Assembly (NCBI GenBank): GCA_964412375.1
Contig: CAYPOD010000016.1
Span: forward strand, 1-64,000
Length of the DNA stretch: 64,000 nucleotides
Direction: 5' to 3'
From: CADEDV01 sp964412375
Lineage (GTDB): Bacteria > Bacteroidota > Bacteroidia > Chitinophagales > Chitinophagaceae
Under the pieces are notes generated by a model, which worked only from the letters and a program-made list of their open reading frames with translations, had not been told where the DNA came from and did not search any database. Positions 43,481 through 52,869 of the stretch are shown here, piece after piece; the first letter of the stretch is position 1; each line of letters opens with the position of its first letter. The translations under genes were made by a program, and so were the position numbers.

Positions 43481-44875
43481 TCAATTTTGTTTCAACTTCA
43501 TATTTAATGCGTCCCAGTTGATGACCTTTTTCTGAAAATAACTTTCATTGCAGGCCAGGCATGGCGCTGCGGCACGAAAACCGAATACCGCATCTTCTAC
43601 CACCGGTTTATTATTTCTTATGGACTCAAAGAAGTTGACAAAATGATCGAAACGGTCATCATAACCCTCCGGTGCCATGAAGCGGATGGGTTTAGCCTCT
43701 GCCTGCAAACCTTCCGACAGAGGATATTTTTGTTTATAATTCCTCATGATCTCCCGCTGCATAGCTTCCGGGTAAGTGTCCAATGCGTCCCAGCCACCTA
43801 TGTTTGGGAAAGAAGAAAATTTATTCCGGTAAATAGTAAAATCATTCCAGCCAAAATCAATCATTCCTTCTGTGCCGTAAAATTTTATTTTGCCGCTTTC
43901 CACTTTTTCTGCACCGCTGGCTAAATTCACTTTTAATAAAACCTGGAAAGCCGGATGTTCCTTCGTGGCTTTGTATTCCATCACTCCCGTCATCACATCG
44001 GGCACATTGCGGCCATCTTTCCAATAACTGAGATCGCCAGTGGCAAAAATCCTTGACGGACCTTTTGAATCGGTGAGAAAATGAATGCCGGATAATAAAT
44101 GAACAAACAAGTCACCGGCCACACCCGTTCCATATTCCTTATAATTGCGCCACCAGAAGAAACGTTTGGCATCAAAAGCAACGTTGGAAGGATTTTTAAA
44201 ATATTTTTTCCAGGCAACCGTCTCTGCAGTTGCATCGGTTGGCAGGGTATATTGCCAGGCGCCGAGAGCTGTGTGCCTGTCGAACGAGGCTTCGATACAA
44301 TTCAACTGCCCGATCTCACCGGCTTTATAAAACTTCTTTGCTTCTGCATACGCAATACTGCTGACCCGCTGGCTGCCCACCTGTAACACCGCACCCGTTT
44401 CTTTCTGCACATTGATCACATTCCATCCCTGGTTTAATTGGTGCACCATAGGTTTTTCACAATACACTGCTTTTCGTTTGAGCATGGCATCAATAGAAAT
44501 TTTATCATGCCATTGGTCACTGGTGCAGATGATGACGGCATCAATGTCTTTCCTGTTCAATACTTCCTCATAAGATTGTGTGACAAAAAGATTTTTCCCG
44601 TATAATTCCTTTGCTCTTTCGAGGCGGCCTTTGTAGAGATCACAGACAGCTTTCAGTTTTATTCCCGGTATTTGCAGGATCGTTTTGGCGTTACGGTTAC
44701 CCATGATGCCAAATCCAATTATAGCAATATGGATGTCGTCGTAGGTTGAATATTTTTTTTCGTAAGGAAGAATACGTTTCTCCATTTCCTCTTCGCTGAC
44801 AGTCGCATAAGAGGCAAGCGGGGCTACCAGTGAAGCCGCCCCGAATTGTTTCAGAAATTTTCTTCTTGTTGACAT
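43481..44875 (-). CDS. Gfo/Idh/MocA family oxidoreductase, Tat-exported
   Basis: A 464-residue NAD(P)-dependent sugar oxidoreductase. The N-terminus STRRKFLKQFGAASLVAPL is a twin-arginine signal. The Rossmann part shows IAIIGFGIMGNRNAK (about 50-64), DAVIICTSDQWH and the family motif CEKPMVHQL with its conserved lysine. A C-terminal alpha/beta domain follows. Tat-exported members work with tightly bound cofactor in the periplasm. It is third in the operon after the FAD oxidoreductase and TIM-barrel genes (8-bp gap to the latter). Confidence 0.9.
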   Translation of the reverse strand: MSTRRKFLKQFGAASLVAPLASYATVSEEEMEKRILPYEKKYSTYDDIHIAIIGFGIMGNRNAKTILQIPGIKLKAVCDLYKGRLERAKELYGKNLFVTQSYEEVLNRKDIDAVIICTSDQWHDKISIDAMLKRKAVYCEKPMVHQLNQGWNVINVQKETGAVLQVGSQRVSSIAYAEAKKFYKAGEIGQLNCIEASFDRHTALGAWQYTLPTDATAETVAWKKYFKNPSNVAFDAKRFFWWRNYKEYGTGVAGDLFVHLLSGIHFLTDSKGPSRIFATGDLSYWKDGRNVPDVMTGVMEYKATKEHPAFQVLLKVNLASGAEKVESGKIKFYGTEGMIDFGWNDFTIYRNKFSSFPNIGGWDALDTYPEAMQREIMRNYKQKYPLSEGLQAEAKPIRFMAPEGYDDRFDHFVNFFESIRNNKPVVEDAVFGFRAAAPCLACNESYFQKKVINWDALNMKLKQN

Positions 44876-44882
44876 AAACGGC

Positions 44883-45719
44883 TTATTGTTTTACCGTAGT
44901 TAGCTTTTTTGTTTCAGCAAGGTAGTACAGCTTGTTCTTCCACATATCTTTCATATTATCGTTCTCGTTGGCTTCATACTCCATCACCACTACTCCTTTG
45001 AATTGTTGTTGCTTCAGTTCCTTTAATACAGCGGGTAAATCACACATTCCTTTACCAAACAACACATCGGGTGTATTGACGTTATTGAAATCCTGCACAT
45101 CTTTGAAGTGAAGTCCCCATATTTTCCCCTTTAGTTTTTTCATGGCCGGAATGATAGCCACACCGTTTCTTGCCCAGTGACCAATATCCGGCCAGGCGCC
45201 GATATGCGGTCTTCCTTTCATGGCCTTCAGGGTGGAGTCGGGATGCCAGTAATGACTGGAGGGTTTGGGGTGACAGTGCAGGGCTACTTTCACTTTATAC
45301 TTTGCAGCCAGCCGGTTAAATTCATTAAGATCCTCCCATTCAGGTTCGGCAGTGATGTATGGGATGTTCATGTATTTCGCAAACTCAAAGAATTTTTCCA
45401 GGTTGTCTTTATTGTAATAATATTTATCAATCACCCCCAGCGCCACCACTTTTATTTTTTTCCAGGTGAGGTATTGTTTCAGTTTATCCCTGGCATCCTT
45501 ATCTAAACTGTAACTGAATGTTCCGGGAATTTCGCCCCCTACCCGCTGTCCCGGATAGACTTCTAAAAAAGATACTTTCAGAGTGTCGGTCTTGTCAACA
45601 GATTCGAGAAAACTGTATTGATGAAAGGTCCAGGTTTGGATGGCGAGCTGCCAATCTTTCTGGGCTGATGATGATAAAGCAATAAAGAAAAAACCGGCTA
45701 TAATAAAATGTTTACGCAT
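44883..45719 (-). CDS. Exported sugar phosphate isomerase/epimerase-like TIM barrel
   Basis: A 278-residue protein with signal peptide (HFIIAGFFFIALSSSAQ) and an AP-endonuclease-2/xylose-isomerase-like barrel. Potential metal ligands are spaced along the barrel: ITAEPEWED, VALHCHPKPSSH, GAWPDIGHWARNG, WGLHFKDVQ and VVMEYEANE. Enzymes of this type epimerise or cleave keto-sugars; exported ones occur beside Gfo/Idh/MocA oxidoreductases in Bacteroidota. It lies 3 bp after the FAD-dependent gene. Substrate unknown. Confidence 0.88.
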   Translation of the reverse strand: MRKHFIIAGFFFIALSSSAQKDWQLAIQTWTFHQYSFLESVDKTDTLKVSFLEVYPGQRVGGEIPGTFSYSLDKDARDKLKQYLTWKKIKVVALGVIDKYYYNKDNLEKFFEFAKYMNIPYITAEPEWEDLNEFNRLAAKYKVKVALHCHPKPSSHYWHPDSTLKAMKGRPHIGAWPDIGHWARNGVAIIPAMKKLKGKIWGLHFKDVQDFNNVNTPDVLFGKGMCDLPAVLKELKQQQFKGVVVMEYEANENDNMKDMWKNKLYYLAETKKLTTVKQ

Positions 45720-45722
45720 ATG

Positions 45723-47630
45723 TCAAAATTCACTGTATTTAAAACTCATTTTACCGTTTATATCCATCGGTAGGTTTTTGCTGCCGAAAAGTAAAATGCA
45801 ATTGTCCAACATGACACATAGCTCTTTTCTTGTGATAAACCTATCTGGGTTAAAATCATTTAGTCCCCAACTTTCCCAGTAAGGTTTCAACTCTTCCACT
45901 GATTTCAATGCAGCAAATTCCTTTTTTCGCCAATACTTTAACCCTTTGAGCTTACCATATATCATTGAAATCTTTTGTTCATTTCCGGGAGGAAGCCAAC
46001 CATAGCTTTTCTTAGTATATTGAAACAACCCACTACGAAACTCTTGTCCCATTACCAAACTATCCGGATGAAAAAACATTTTATTGGCCCAGCCTTCTGC
46101 TTTGCCTGTTCCTTTTAAAATACCCGTTGCACCCACTTTTTGTATAGCTTCCCAATGCGGGTCATCCGGTTTCACATCCACAAAAGGCAGCAGGTAAGCC
46201 TTTGCTTTTAGCAGTTCTTCCTGCACCAATCTTACGGGAACATCTCTTACTTTTCTTTTCAACTGAATTGTTTTAGCCGCCAGCACTCCTGCTGCTTGCC
46301 CGGTTAATAACACAACAGGTTGCAACCTCGTGGATCCATTCACAATATTGGTCACCGAAATCCCTTTTTCGCAAACAATCAACCCGTCAATCTTCTCCGG
46401 TATCAAAGTACCCATCGGCACATTAAAAGCCGGTATCGGCGGAAACTCTATCTCCGGTACTTTGCCCGGGTAGCGGGCATGGTGATGATCCACCGGGTAA
46501 TCACCCACCGCAATACCGGTTCTGTATAAAGTATAGTCATAAGGGTTTTTAATATGATTAATATTCATCCGTACCACTCCTTTTACTCTCCGCCCCTCCC
46601 GATTGTAAGGAATCAATGCAAGACCGCCATTTAATTCATCATCAGCAAGCCCGATATTCTTCATGCCCAATTCTGTCTGCATGAAATAAATGAAGCTCAA
46701 AGTATGTTGCTTCGCTAACTCATAACTCTGAACTCTCGTCTCTGAACTCTCTTCCACCACATTCAGGTAAATATCATTGCCAAACGGCGGCCAGTTGAGC
46801 ATATACTTATCCTGTGTGGCGACGGGACTGCGTGGCAGTTTGCCATAATTCAGCATTTTGAATTTATCACCATTCCAGGGTTTGTCGTTGCAGGGGGCAT
46901 CGGTGCAGGTGCAATAAAATTTCCGGGGGTCATACCCTTCCGGCTTTGCAATGGTTTTATCTGCGCCGGGGCCATAATCTTTTAATACTGCTGCCCATGT
47001 TAAGTCCTGGATGATATCATTCTTTTCCCTTGCTTCTTTTTCACCGCTTACCGCAGGATCATCCATTCCCAGATCATAGGCAGCACCTGCTTTTGCCAAT
47101 ACATCACCCAGTTCGGTGGCATCAATCACCACAACCGCTTTTATTTTCAACACTTCTGTATTGTCTTTATTCCGAAATGTTGCCCCGGTAACTTTATTTC
47201 CTGCTTTTTGTATGGATTCAGATTCATAGCCATAAAAAACTTGCAGGTTCTTTTCCTTGCCGGCCCATGCTTTGAAAATACTGTCGCCCACTTTGGGTTC
47301 AAAGTTGGTATTGCTCACCCAACCCGTGTTGAGGTGTTTTCTTCCATAATGTTTGTATAGAGCCTGTCTAAATTCTTCCCATATACCGCCTGGCAATTGG
47401 TCGTTGCCATCGGTGCAGCTGACACCTGCAGCCGTCAGCATGCCGCCAAGCATTGTTGTGGGTTCAACCAAAACTGTTTTGACACCAAGCCTGGCCGATT
47501 GAATAGCAGCAGCGGTTCCTCCTACACCGCCGCCGATCACCAGCACTTCTGTTTCCAGGCTACGGCCTTGCCGCTGTGCAGGGCTAGCAACAGGAAGGAT
47601 AAAGAATAAAAGTATCAACAGTTGCTTCAT
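45723..47630 (-). CDS. Exported FAD-dependent oxidoreductase with SLH-like C-terminus
   Basis: A 635-residue protein with signal peptide (LLILLFFILPVASPAQ) and an FAD_oxidored (PF12831-like) core: VLVIGGGVGGTAAAIQSARLG for the ADP-binding fold, AVVVIDATELGDVLAKAGA, and a late GLIVCEKGISVTN/QPVVLLTGQAAGVLAA. The last 130 residues resemble an S-layer-homology repeat (FVDVKPDDPHWEAIQKVG, GILKGTG, FHPDSLVMGQEF, RFITRKELCVML). First gene of the leftward operon. It probably oxidises a carbohydrate in the periplasm or at the cell surface; the substrate is not evident. Confidence 0.87.
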   Translation of the reverse strand: MKQLLILLFFILPVASPAQRQGRSLETEVLVIGGGVGGTAAAIQSARLGVKTVLVEPTTMLGGMLTAAGVSCTDGNDQLPGGIWEEFRQALYKHYGRKHLNTGWVSNTNFEPKVGDSIFKAWAGKEKNLQVFYGYESESIQKAGNKVTGATFRNKDNTEVLKIKAVVVIDATELGDVLAKAGAAYDLGMDDPAVSGEKEAREKNDIIQDLTWAAVLKDYGPGADKTIAKPEGYDPRKFYCTCTDAPCNDKPWNGDKFKMLNYGKLPRSPVATQDKYMLNWPPFGNDIYLNVVEESSETRVQSYELAKQHTLSFIYFMQTELGMKNIGLADDELNGGLALIPYNREGRRVKGVVRMNINHIKNPYDYTLYRTGIAVGDYPVDHHHARYPGKVPEIEFPPIPAFNVPMGTLIPEKIDGLIVCEKGISVTNIVNGSTRLQPVVLLTGQAAGVLAAKTIQLKRKVRDVPVRLVQEELLKAKAYLLPFVDVKPDDPHWEAIQKVGATGILKGTGKAEGWANKMFFHPDSLVMGQEFRSGLFQYTKKSYGWLPPGNEQKISMIYGKLKGLKYWRKKEFAALKSVEELKPYWESWGLNDFNPDRFITRKELCVMLDNCILLFGSKNLPMDINGKMSFKYSEF

Positions 47631-47657
47631 GCCCTCAAGTTACAGTATCACTATCAA

Positions 47658-47691
47658 TAAAAAAGACCCGCCGGAAAACCATGCGGGCCTT
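47658..47691 (-). terminator. Terminator after ssb (minus strand)
   Basis: Read on the minus strand, GCCCGC and GGCGGG flank a loop and are followed by a TCTTTTTTATTG tail. It lies between ssb and the start of the FAD oxidoreductase. Confidence 0.65.
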
Positions 47692-47715
47692 TAGCCTTTG
47701 ATTGAAAAATTATTC

Positions 47716-48159
47716 TTAGAAAGGAAGATCGTCCACCGGCTCGGTGATCTCATTTGCTGCCGGAACATTGCCTGCTGATGAAGCTGCAGAAGAGCTGCTG
47801 CCAGCATAAGAAGAACCACCACCGGCATTATCTCCACGACCACCCAGTAACTGCACTTCACGAACACGAAGGGAAAGGGATGCGCCGGCTGTTCCGTCCT
47901 GCCGGGTGAATGATCTTACTTCGGGCTGGCCTTCCACAAAAACCTGTTTGCCTTTGGTGAGGTATTGGGATACAGCTGTACGATCGGTCCAGTAAGCGCA
48001 ATCTACCCAGGTCGTTTTTTCCTGGTTATTGCCCTGGCTGTCTTTGTACTTTTCTGTATGTGCCACAGTGAAGTTGATAACATTTTTACCATTTACTGTG
48101 TTAACCACGCAGTCTTTGCCGAGGTTGCCGATAACTTGCATTTTAATCATAGTGCTCAA
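47716..48159 (-). CDS. ssb: Single-stranded DNA-binding protein
   Basis: A 147-residue SSB. The OB fold covers about 1-108 (MIKMQVIGNLGKDCVVN, NFTVAHTEKYKD, KTTWVDCAYW, GKQVFVEGQPEVRSF). A Gly/Ser/Ala-rich linker follows, and the conserved acidic tip ends DDLPF, which recruits replication and repair proteins. Protects ssDNA in replication and repair. Monocistronic between two unrelated genes. Confidence 0.96.
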   Translation of the reverse strand: MSTMIKMQVIGNLGKDCVVNTVNGKNVINFTVAHTEKYKDSQGNNQEKTTWVDCAYWTDRTAVSQYLTKGKQVFVEGQPEVRSFTRQDGTAGASLSLRVREVQLLGGRGDNAGGGSSYAGSSSSAASSAGNVPAANEITEPVDDLPF

Positions 48160-48275
48160 ATTTTAAATTGACGTAATTAATTAGACAGCGAATGTAAGAT
48201 TATTTGAACAGGGAAAACAATACCACTTTTGTGGTAGCCCATATTGTGAGCCGGTTGTGCATAACTGTATATTAC

Positions 48276-50837
48276 CTATTCCTCGCTCCTGGCACTGGCC
48301 GCATCAATGATCCTTCCAAAAAAGATGGCATTCATAAACAGCTTGCTCCCCCCCAGCCAAAAAGCCCGGAAGTTAGGATTGTCCGCAATATTAATGACAC
48401 GACCACCCCCCACTGTATTCACCACAACAGCAGCCGATTTACTGATAGCGTCTTTATTTTCCTTGCTTATCCAGCCGCTTTGCAAAGGGTTGACTCCATA
48501 ATAAAATGGTGTGGCATAGGGATTTTTGCTTTTCTCCATAAACACCTTGTTCGCTTTGAAAAGACTAACTGTTTTTTGATTATATCCATAAGCCAGCGGA
48601 TGTGTCAGATCCACTTCTGCACCTAAGATAGCTCCGTTCATCTGCTGGGCACCTTCAACCTGCTGCCTGTCCACATAAGACAGTTTTTGCGTACTGTCAA
48701 CCGGTGATTTGGCCCTTTTGAATTTCACATCACTGATGCCGGCTTGTACAGACCAATTCACCGCTTCTTCTGTCAGGATCAATGTGCCCCCTGCCTGCAC
48801 CCATGCTTTCAGCTTTTCCTTATTGATGTCGGGATAGCTGCCACCCACCATAATCAATGTGTTGTATTTATTGATGTCCGTCCTGTTGAACACAGCAGGT
48901 TCGAGGTGCGAAGCCGTGATATTCATCCGCTGATCGAGCAGGTGCCATATTTCACCTGCATCGGTGGCGTTTACGCCGGGACCTGTAATCATCGCAACCT
49001 TTGGCTGCTGCACCACAGCAAACCGGCTGCTGCCGAGATCGCTTCCGTCATTCACCTGGCCTGAAGAAACAGCATAGGCTTTCAACCTGTATTTTTCTGT
49101 AATAGCATTCACCATCACTGCAACTGTTTCACTGGTTTCCTTTTGCAGTTTTACCGGTATCATCAATGTGCCATAATCAAATTTTTTATTGGCACCTGCA
49201 ATATTTGTTTCAAATTTATTGGTGGCCACTTTTACAATCAGCCCGGCTTTTAATAATTCATTCAGTGCCGCAGGAGCATAGAGTTCATTCCATTCAACGA
49301 GATAGGCATAATCACTTTTACCGCCTTCCACTTTTCTTTTGGGCATGGGTAGTTCATTCACTTTTTCTCCCATTGTGAAAGAAGCAGTCAACTCACGGTA
49401 AGGAAGTCCAAATGCCAATGGAAAAGTCCATGCAGTGATATCATAAAACAAACTGTCTTTATAATCAGATGTTTTCTCAAAAATGGCCCGGATCAAACTA
49501 TGTTGGGGCTGGTTGAGAGAAACCATATAAGCATTACCTTTTTCGAATTCAGCATCTTTCCAGCTATCCGGCAACTGGTGAATTTCGATCTGCTGCCGCT
49601 TCAGCATTTCTGCAAAATGAAAGGTTTTGGCAAGGTCATTTCTATCGCCAAACACATATCCTTTTACTGGGTAGGCAGCAGCCCGGTTGGCTGCTTGTTT
49701 ATAAAAATCTCTTTGAAACTCTAAAAATTCTTTCCGCAATGCTTTGGCTCCTTCCAATGTGGAAAGTGTTGTGACAAACTGGTTTTTAATAGTAGCGGGA
49801 AAACTAAGCAGGCCATTATTGGTTTCCTGCAAATGCCCTCTTGAAGAGGCCTGTTCAAACAAAATACCGATGCAGCCCTGCACATCGGGAAAGGTGGAAC
49901 CTTTACCATAATAAAAATCATCATAATTTTCTTTGGTAAAGTAAAGTGAACCAATACGATCTAAGAATGCAGCATGAAACTTTCCGAGCTTAGCAGTCAG
50001 CTCCTGGTTTTTTTCTGGCGTTAACGGATTCACTCTTGAAGGAACTCCCGGCTGAAAAAAGAAAGTAGCATTGCTGCCTTGCTCATGATGATCCGTAAGA
50101 ATATTAGGTTTCCATGCATGAAACCATTTCAGCCGGTTCTGACTTTCGACATGCACGGCCGGCAACCAGTCGCGGTTCAGATCAAACCAATAATGATTGA
50201 AGCGGCCACCCGGCCACACTTCATTGAATTCTCTTGAGCTGGGATCACTCACCAGGTTTTTACTCTTGTGCTGGTTGGCCCATGTGGAAAAACGCTGCAA
50301 TCCATCCGGGTTAAAAGACGGATCGAATAAGATTACCACATTATCAAGCAATTCATCAATCTGCCTGCCTTGCGCCGCTGCGAGATAATAAGCACTCAAT
50401 AAAGAGGCGTTGGCACCGCTGGGTTCATTGCCATGAATGGAATGGCCTACATATACCACGATCGGCATATTCTCTATGTTCAGCGAAACAGACTTTGCCG
50501 GATCAGTCAGTTGCACATGCTGCTGACGTATCTGCTCCAGGTTTGCATGATTCTTTTTAGAAGTAATGATGAGCAGCACCTGTGGCCGGCTCTCATAGCT
50601 CAATCCCATGGTTACCAGTTTCACCCTGTCCGGCGCTGCGGCTGCAACTGCCTTCATATAGTTCACCAGGCGGTCGTGGGTGATATGCCACTCTCCCACT
50701 TCGTGGTATATTACCTCCTTTGGCTTGGGAATGGCGGGGTTGTAGCTGACAGAATCGGGCAGGTAGTCGTTCAGGTCCTGGCTTTGCATTTTTCCGAAAA
50801 CAAAGAGCAGGCAAAAAGCAGCAATGATCTTTTTCAT
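48276..50837 (-). CDS. Exported M14-family zinc carboxypeptidase
   Basis: An 853-residue secreted peptidase (signal peptide KIIAAFCLLFVFGKMQSQ). The M14 domain covers about 40-350: zinc ligands H and E in VGHSIHGNEPSGANA, DPSFNPDG, NRDWLP and the later histidine in ILTDHHEQGSNATFF. The C-terminal half (from about 580) has an alpha/beta fold like a class I glutamine amidotransferase (VAMITGPGVNATDAGEIW, LIMVGGSYPDINKEKLKAWVQAGG). This fusion is found in many Bacteroidota M14 proteins. It would trim peptides in the periplasm or outside the cell. Confidence 0.92.
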   Translation of the reverse strand: MKKIIAAFCLLFVFGKMQSQDLNDYLPDSVSYNPAIPKPKEVIYHEVGEWHITHDRLVNYMKAVAAAAPDRVKLVTMGLSYESRPQVLLIITSKKNHANLEQIRQQHVQLTDPAKSVSLNIENMPIVVYVGHSIHGNEPSGANASLLSAYYLAAAQGRQIDELLDNVVILFDPSFNPDGLQRFSTWANQHKSKNLVSDPSSREFNEVWPGGRFNHYWFDLNRDWLPAVHVESQNRLKWFHAWKPNILTDHHEQGSNATFFFQPGVPSRVNPLTPEKNQELTAKLGKFHAAFLDRIGSLYFTKENYDDFYYGKGSTFPDVQGCIGILFEQASSRGHLQETNNGLLSFPATIKNQFVTTLSTLEGAKALRKEFLEFQRDFYKQAANRAAAYPVKGYVFGDRNDLAKTFHFAEMLKRQQIEIHQLPDSWKDAEFEKGNAYMVSLNQPQHSLIRAIFEKTSDYKDSLFYDITAWTFPLAFGLPYRELTASFTMGEKVNELPMPKRKVEGGKSDYAYLVEWNELYAPAALNELLKAGLIVKVATNKFETNIAGANKKFDYGTLMIPVKLQKETSETVAVMVNAITEKYRLKAYAVSSGQVNDGSDLGSSRFAVVQQPKVAMITGPGVNATDAGEIWHLLDQRMNITASHLEPAVFNRTDINKYNTLIMVGGSYPDINKEKLKAWVQAGGTLILTEEAVNWSVQAGISDVKFKRAKSPVDSTQKLSYVDRQQVEGAQQMNGAILGAEVDLTHPLAYGYNQKTVSLFKANKVFMEKSKNPYATPFYYGVNPLQSGWISKENKDAISKSAAVVVNTVGGGRVINIADNPNFRAFWLGGSKLFMNAIFFGRIIDAASARSEE

Positions 50838-50952
50838 GAGTATATAGTTAATAAACAGGTGTGGAAATTACAGAATCAGGCTGAAACGAAAGGCTGATAA
50901 AAAAACTTTATTTTGTGTGGCGTTCCTCATTAACCAAATCAAAATCTTTATC

Positions 50953-51435
50953 ATGTTTAAGAAATTATTTTTTGCAGCGACGGTTGTGCTTTTTCTTGTT
51001 GCCTGCAAATCAAACGAAGCGTTTGAGATCAACCAGGAAATTGCAAAAAAAGAAAAAGCACTGGAAGCAGACATTAAAAGAACAGAAGATGCTGTTGGTC
51101 GTTTTATCCTGGCCGGCGAATATGATAGCATGGCTGCTGTCAGTACTCAAATGGTAAAAATCATTGATAATACCCTCGAAGAAATAAAAGAAATGAAATG
51201 GTCCGGTGTAAAAGAAGGTGATAGTTTTAAAAGTGAAACGCTCCGTTATTTTGGCTTTATGAAAAGCCTTTATGCCGGGTATGTAGAATATGGCAATGCC
51301 GGCACTGATGAAGCCCGTGATGAAAAGATGGATGAAATCAAAAAAATTGTTGAACAGCGAATGGAAGTGGCAGGTGACATGCAGCGGGCACAGAGAAGTT
51401 TTGCTGAAGCCAATGGCTTTAAATTGAAACAATAA
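50953..51435 (+). CDS. Hypothetical helical lipoprotein
   Basis: A 160-residue lipoprotein with signal LFFAATVVLFLVACKSNE (lipobox LVAC). The mature part is nearly all charged helix (EINQEIAKKEKALEADIKRTEDAV; DEARDEKMDEIKKIVEQRMEVA) and looks like a small four-helix bundle. An upstream in-frame ATG at 50917 adds twelve residues before the signal and is less likely. I cannot assign a named family with confidence. The stop is followed by a long perfect hairpin. Confidence 0.75.
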   Translation: MFKKLFFAATVVLFLVACKSNEAFEINQEIAKKEKALEADIKRTEDAVGRFILAGEYDSMAAVSTQMVKIIDNTLEEIKEMKWSGVKEGDSFKSETLRYFGFMKSLYAGYVEYGNAGTDEARDEKMDEIKKIVEQRMEVAGDMQRAQRSFAEANGFKLKQ

Positions 51436-51459
51436 AGCAGTCCTTGTGGTTTTTGAACG

Positions 51460-51499
51460 GGCGGGTTTCACTGAACGTGGCAATTCAGTGAAACCCGCC
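51460..51499. repeat. 16-bp perfect inverted repeat between the lipoprotein and mnmA
   Basis: GGCGGGTTTCACTGAA (51460-51475) and TTCAGTGAAACCCGCC (51484-51499) around an eight-base loop. It lacks a T-run. It ends ten bases before the mnmA -7 element and occupies the place where the -33 box would be, so it may be a terminator for the lipoprotein, an operator for mnmA, or both. Confidence 0.85.
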
Positions 51500-51508
51500 T
51501 ATTCGTCG

Positions 51509-51516
51509 TATATTTG
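51509..51516 (+). promoter_or_regulatory. -7 promoter element of mnmA
   Basis: Exact TAnnTTTG match, TATATTTG, 21 bp before the ATG at 51538. It overlaps a TTG at 51514 that would extend the frame, which argues for the ATG at 51538 as the real start. Confidence 0.65.
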
Positions 51517-51537
51517 CGGCTTGCAATTTTTACAACT

Positions 51538-52647
51538 ATGAGCCGGAAAGGAAAAGTGCTGGTGGCGATGAGCGGCGGTATTGACAGTACCGTCACCGCC
51601 CTGATGCTCAATGACCAGGGATATGAAGTGGTGGGTATCACCATGAAAACATGGGACTATGCCCACAGCGGCGGCAGCAAGAAAGAAACCGGTTGCTGCA
51701 ATGTGGATTCTTTCAACGATGCACGGCAGGCAGCCGTGGAGCACGGCTTTGCCCACTATATCCTCGATATCAGGGAAGAATTCGGCGATTTTGTGATCGA
51801 GAATTTTGTAGATGAATACATCGCAGGAAGAACCCCCAACCCTTGTGTGCTTTGCAATACACATATTAAATGGAGAGCATTGTTGAAAAGAGCCGATGCA
51901 CTGGGCTGTGACTATATTGCCACCGGCCATTATGCAAAGATCCGTCAGCATGACAACGGACGATTTGTAGTCAGCAAAGCCATTGATGATACCAAGGACC
52001 AGAGTTATGTGTTGTGGGGCCTGCAGCAGGACCTGCTCAGCAGAACCTTGCTGCCTTTAGGTCCTTATCGCAAAACGGAAATAAGACAAATGGCTTTAGA
52101 CTACGGTTATCCTGAGCTGGCCAAAAAGAGTGAGAGCTATGAGATATGTTTTGTTCCCGACAATGATTACCGTGGTTTTCTGAAACGCCGGGTAGAAGGA
52201 TTGGAAGAAAAAGTGAATGGCGGAAATTTCATCGACAAGCATGGCAATATATTGGGAAAGCACAAAGGATATCCATTTTACACCATTGGTCAACGCAAGG
52301 GATTGGATATTGCATTGGGCAAGCCGGTCTTTGTTACGAAAATTGATCCTGAACATAACACCGTCATGCTGGGTGATGAAGAAGACCTGGAGCAAAATGA
52401 AATTAGAGTGGGGAAATTGAATTTGATCAAATACGACCAAATCACTTCGGGCATGGAATCCACCACCAAGATCCGGTACAAGGATAAAGGTGCTTTATCT
52501 AACCTTTACCCGGAGAATGGCTATATAAACGTTCGCTTTTATGAAAATGTCAAAGGCATTGCACCCGGGCAAAGCGCTGTGTTTTATGAAGGTGATGATG
52601 TGATTGGCGGGGGAATCATTCAGTCAGGTAAGCTAATACATCCATAA
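51538..52647 (+). CDS. mnmA: tRNA-specific 2-thiouridylase
   Basis: A 369-residue enzyme thiolating U34 of tRNAs for Lys, Glu and Gln. PP-loop AMSGGIDSTV near the start, catalytic cysteines in TPNPCVLCNTHIKW and ESYEICFVPDNDYRGFL, and IGQRKGL. Notably tRNA-Gln(UUG), a substrate of this enzyme, is encoded in the same window. A longer start at a TTG (51514) would lie within the -7 promoter element. Confidence 0.95.
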   Translation: MSRKGKVLVAMSGGIDSTVTALMLNDQGYEVVGITMKTWDYAHSGGSKKETGCCNVDSFNDARQAAVEHGFAHYILDIREEFGDFVIENFVDEYIAGRTPNPCVLCNTHIKWRALLKRADALGCDYIATGHYAKIRQHDNGRFVVSKAIDDTKDQSYVLWGLQQDLLSRTLLPLGPYRKTEIRQMALDYGYPELAKKSESYEICFVPDNDYRGFLKRRVEGLEEKVNGGNFIDKHGNILGKHKGYPFYTIGQRKGLDIALGKPVFVTKIDPEHNTVMLGDEEDLEQNEIRVGKLNLIKYDQITSGMESTTKIRYKDKGALSNLYPENGYINVRFYENVKGIAPGQSAVFYEGDDVIGGGIIQSGKLIHP

Positions 52648-52790
52648 GAATTGGATTGACCGGGGTCTTCACCTTTAAAATACAATTGCAGTTTATTAAT
52701 ACCCGCATCATGCTTCATTATTTTGAGGTTATGATAAGATATAATATATAAATTAACTGACTCCCTTACATTTCTTTCTCACATCATGTT

Positions 52791-52810
52791 TTATTCACTG
52801 TTGTGAATAA
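52791..52810. repeat. Hairpin in the gap before the LamG gene
   Basis: TTATTCAC/GTGAATAA around TGTT, followed by TTTTC. It could be a weak terminator of mnmA or an operator. The rest of the 222-bp gap shows nothing else I can support. Confidence 0.45.
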
Positions 52811-52869
52811 TTTTCAATGCACTTCTTCATATTCCATGGCGAACTTAGAAACCAATCAAACTAATATTC

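Noticed and set aside
46726..46751. Direct repeat CTCTGAACTCTC twice inside the FAD oxidoreductase gene
   Set aside because: Two 12-base units with a two-base spacer in a variable coding loop; too small to support a functional claim.
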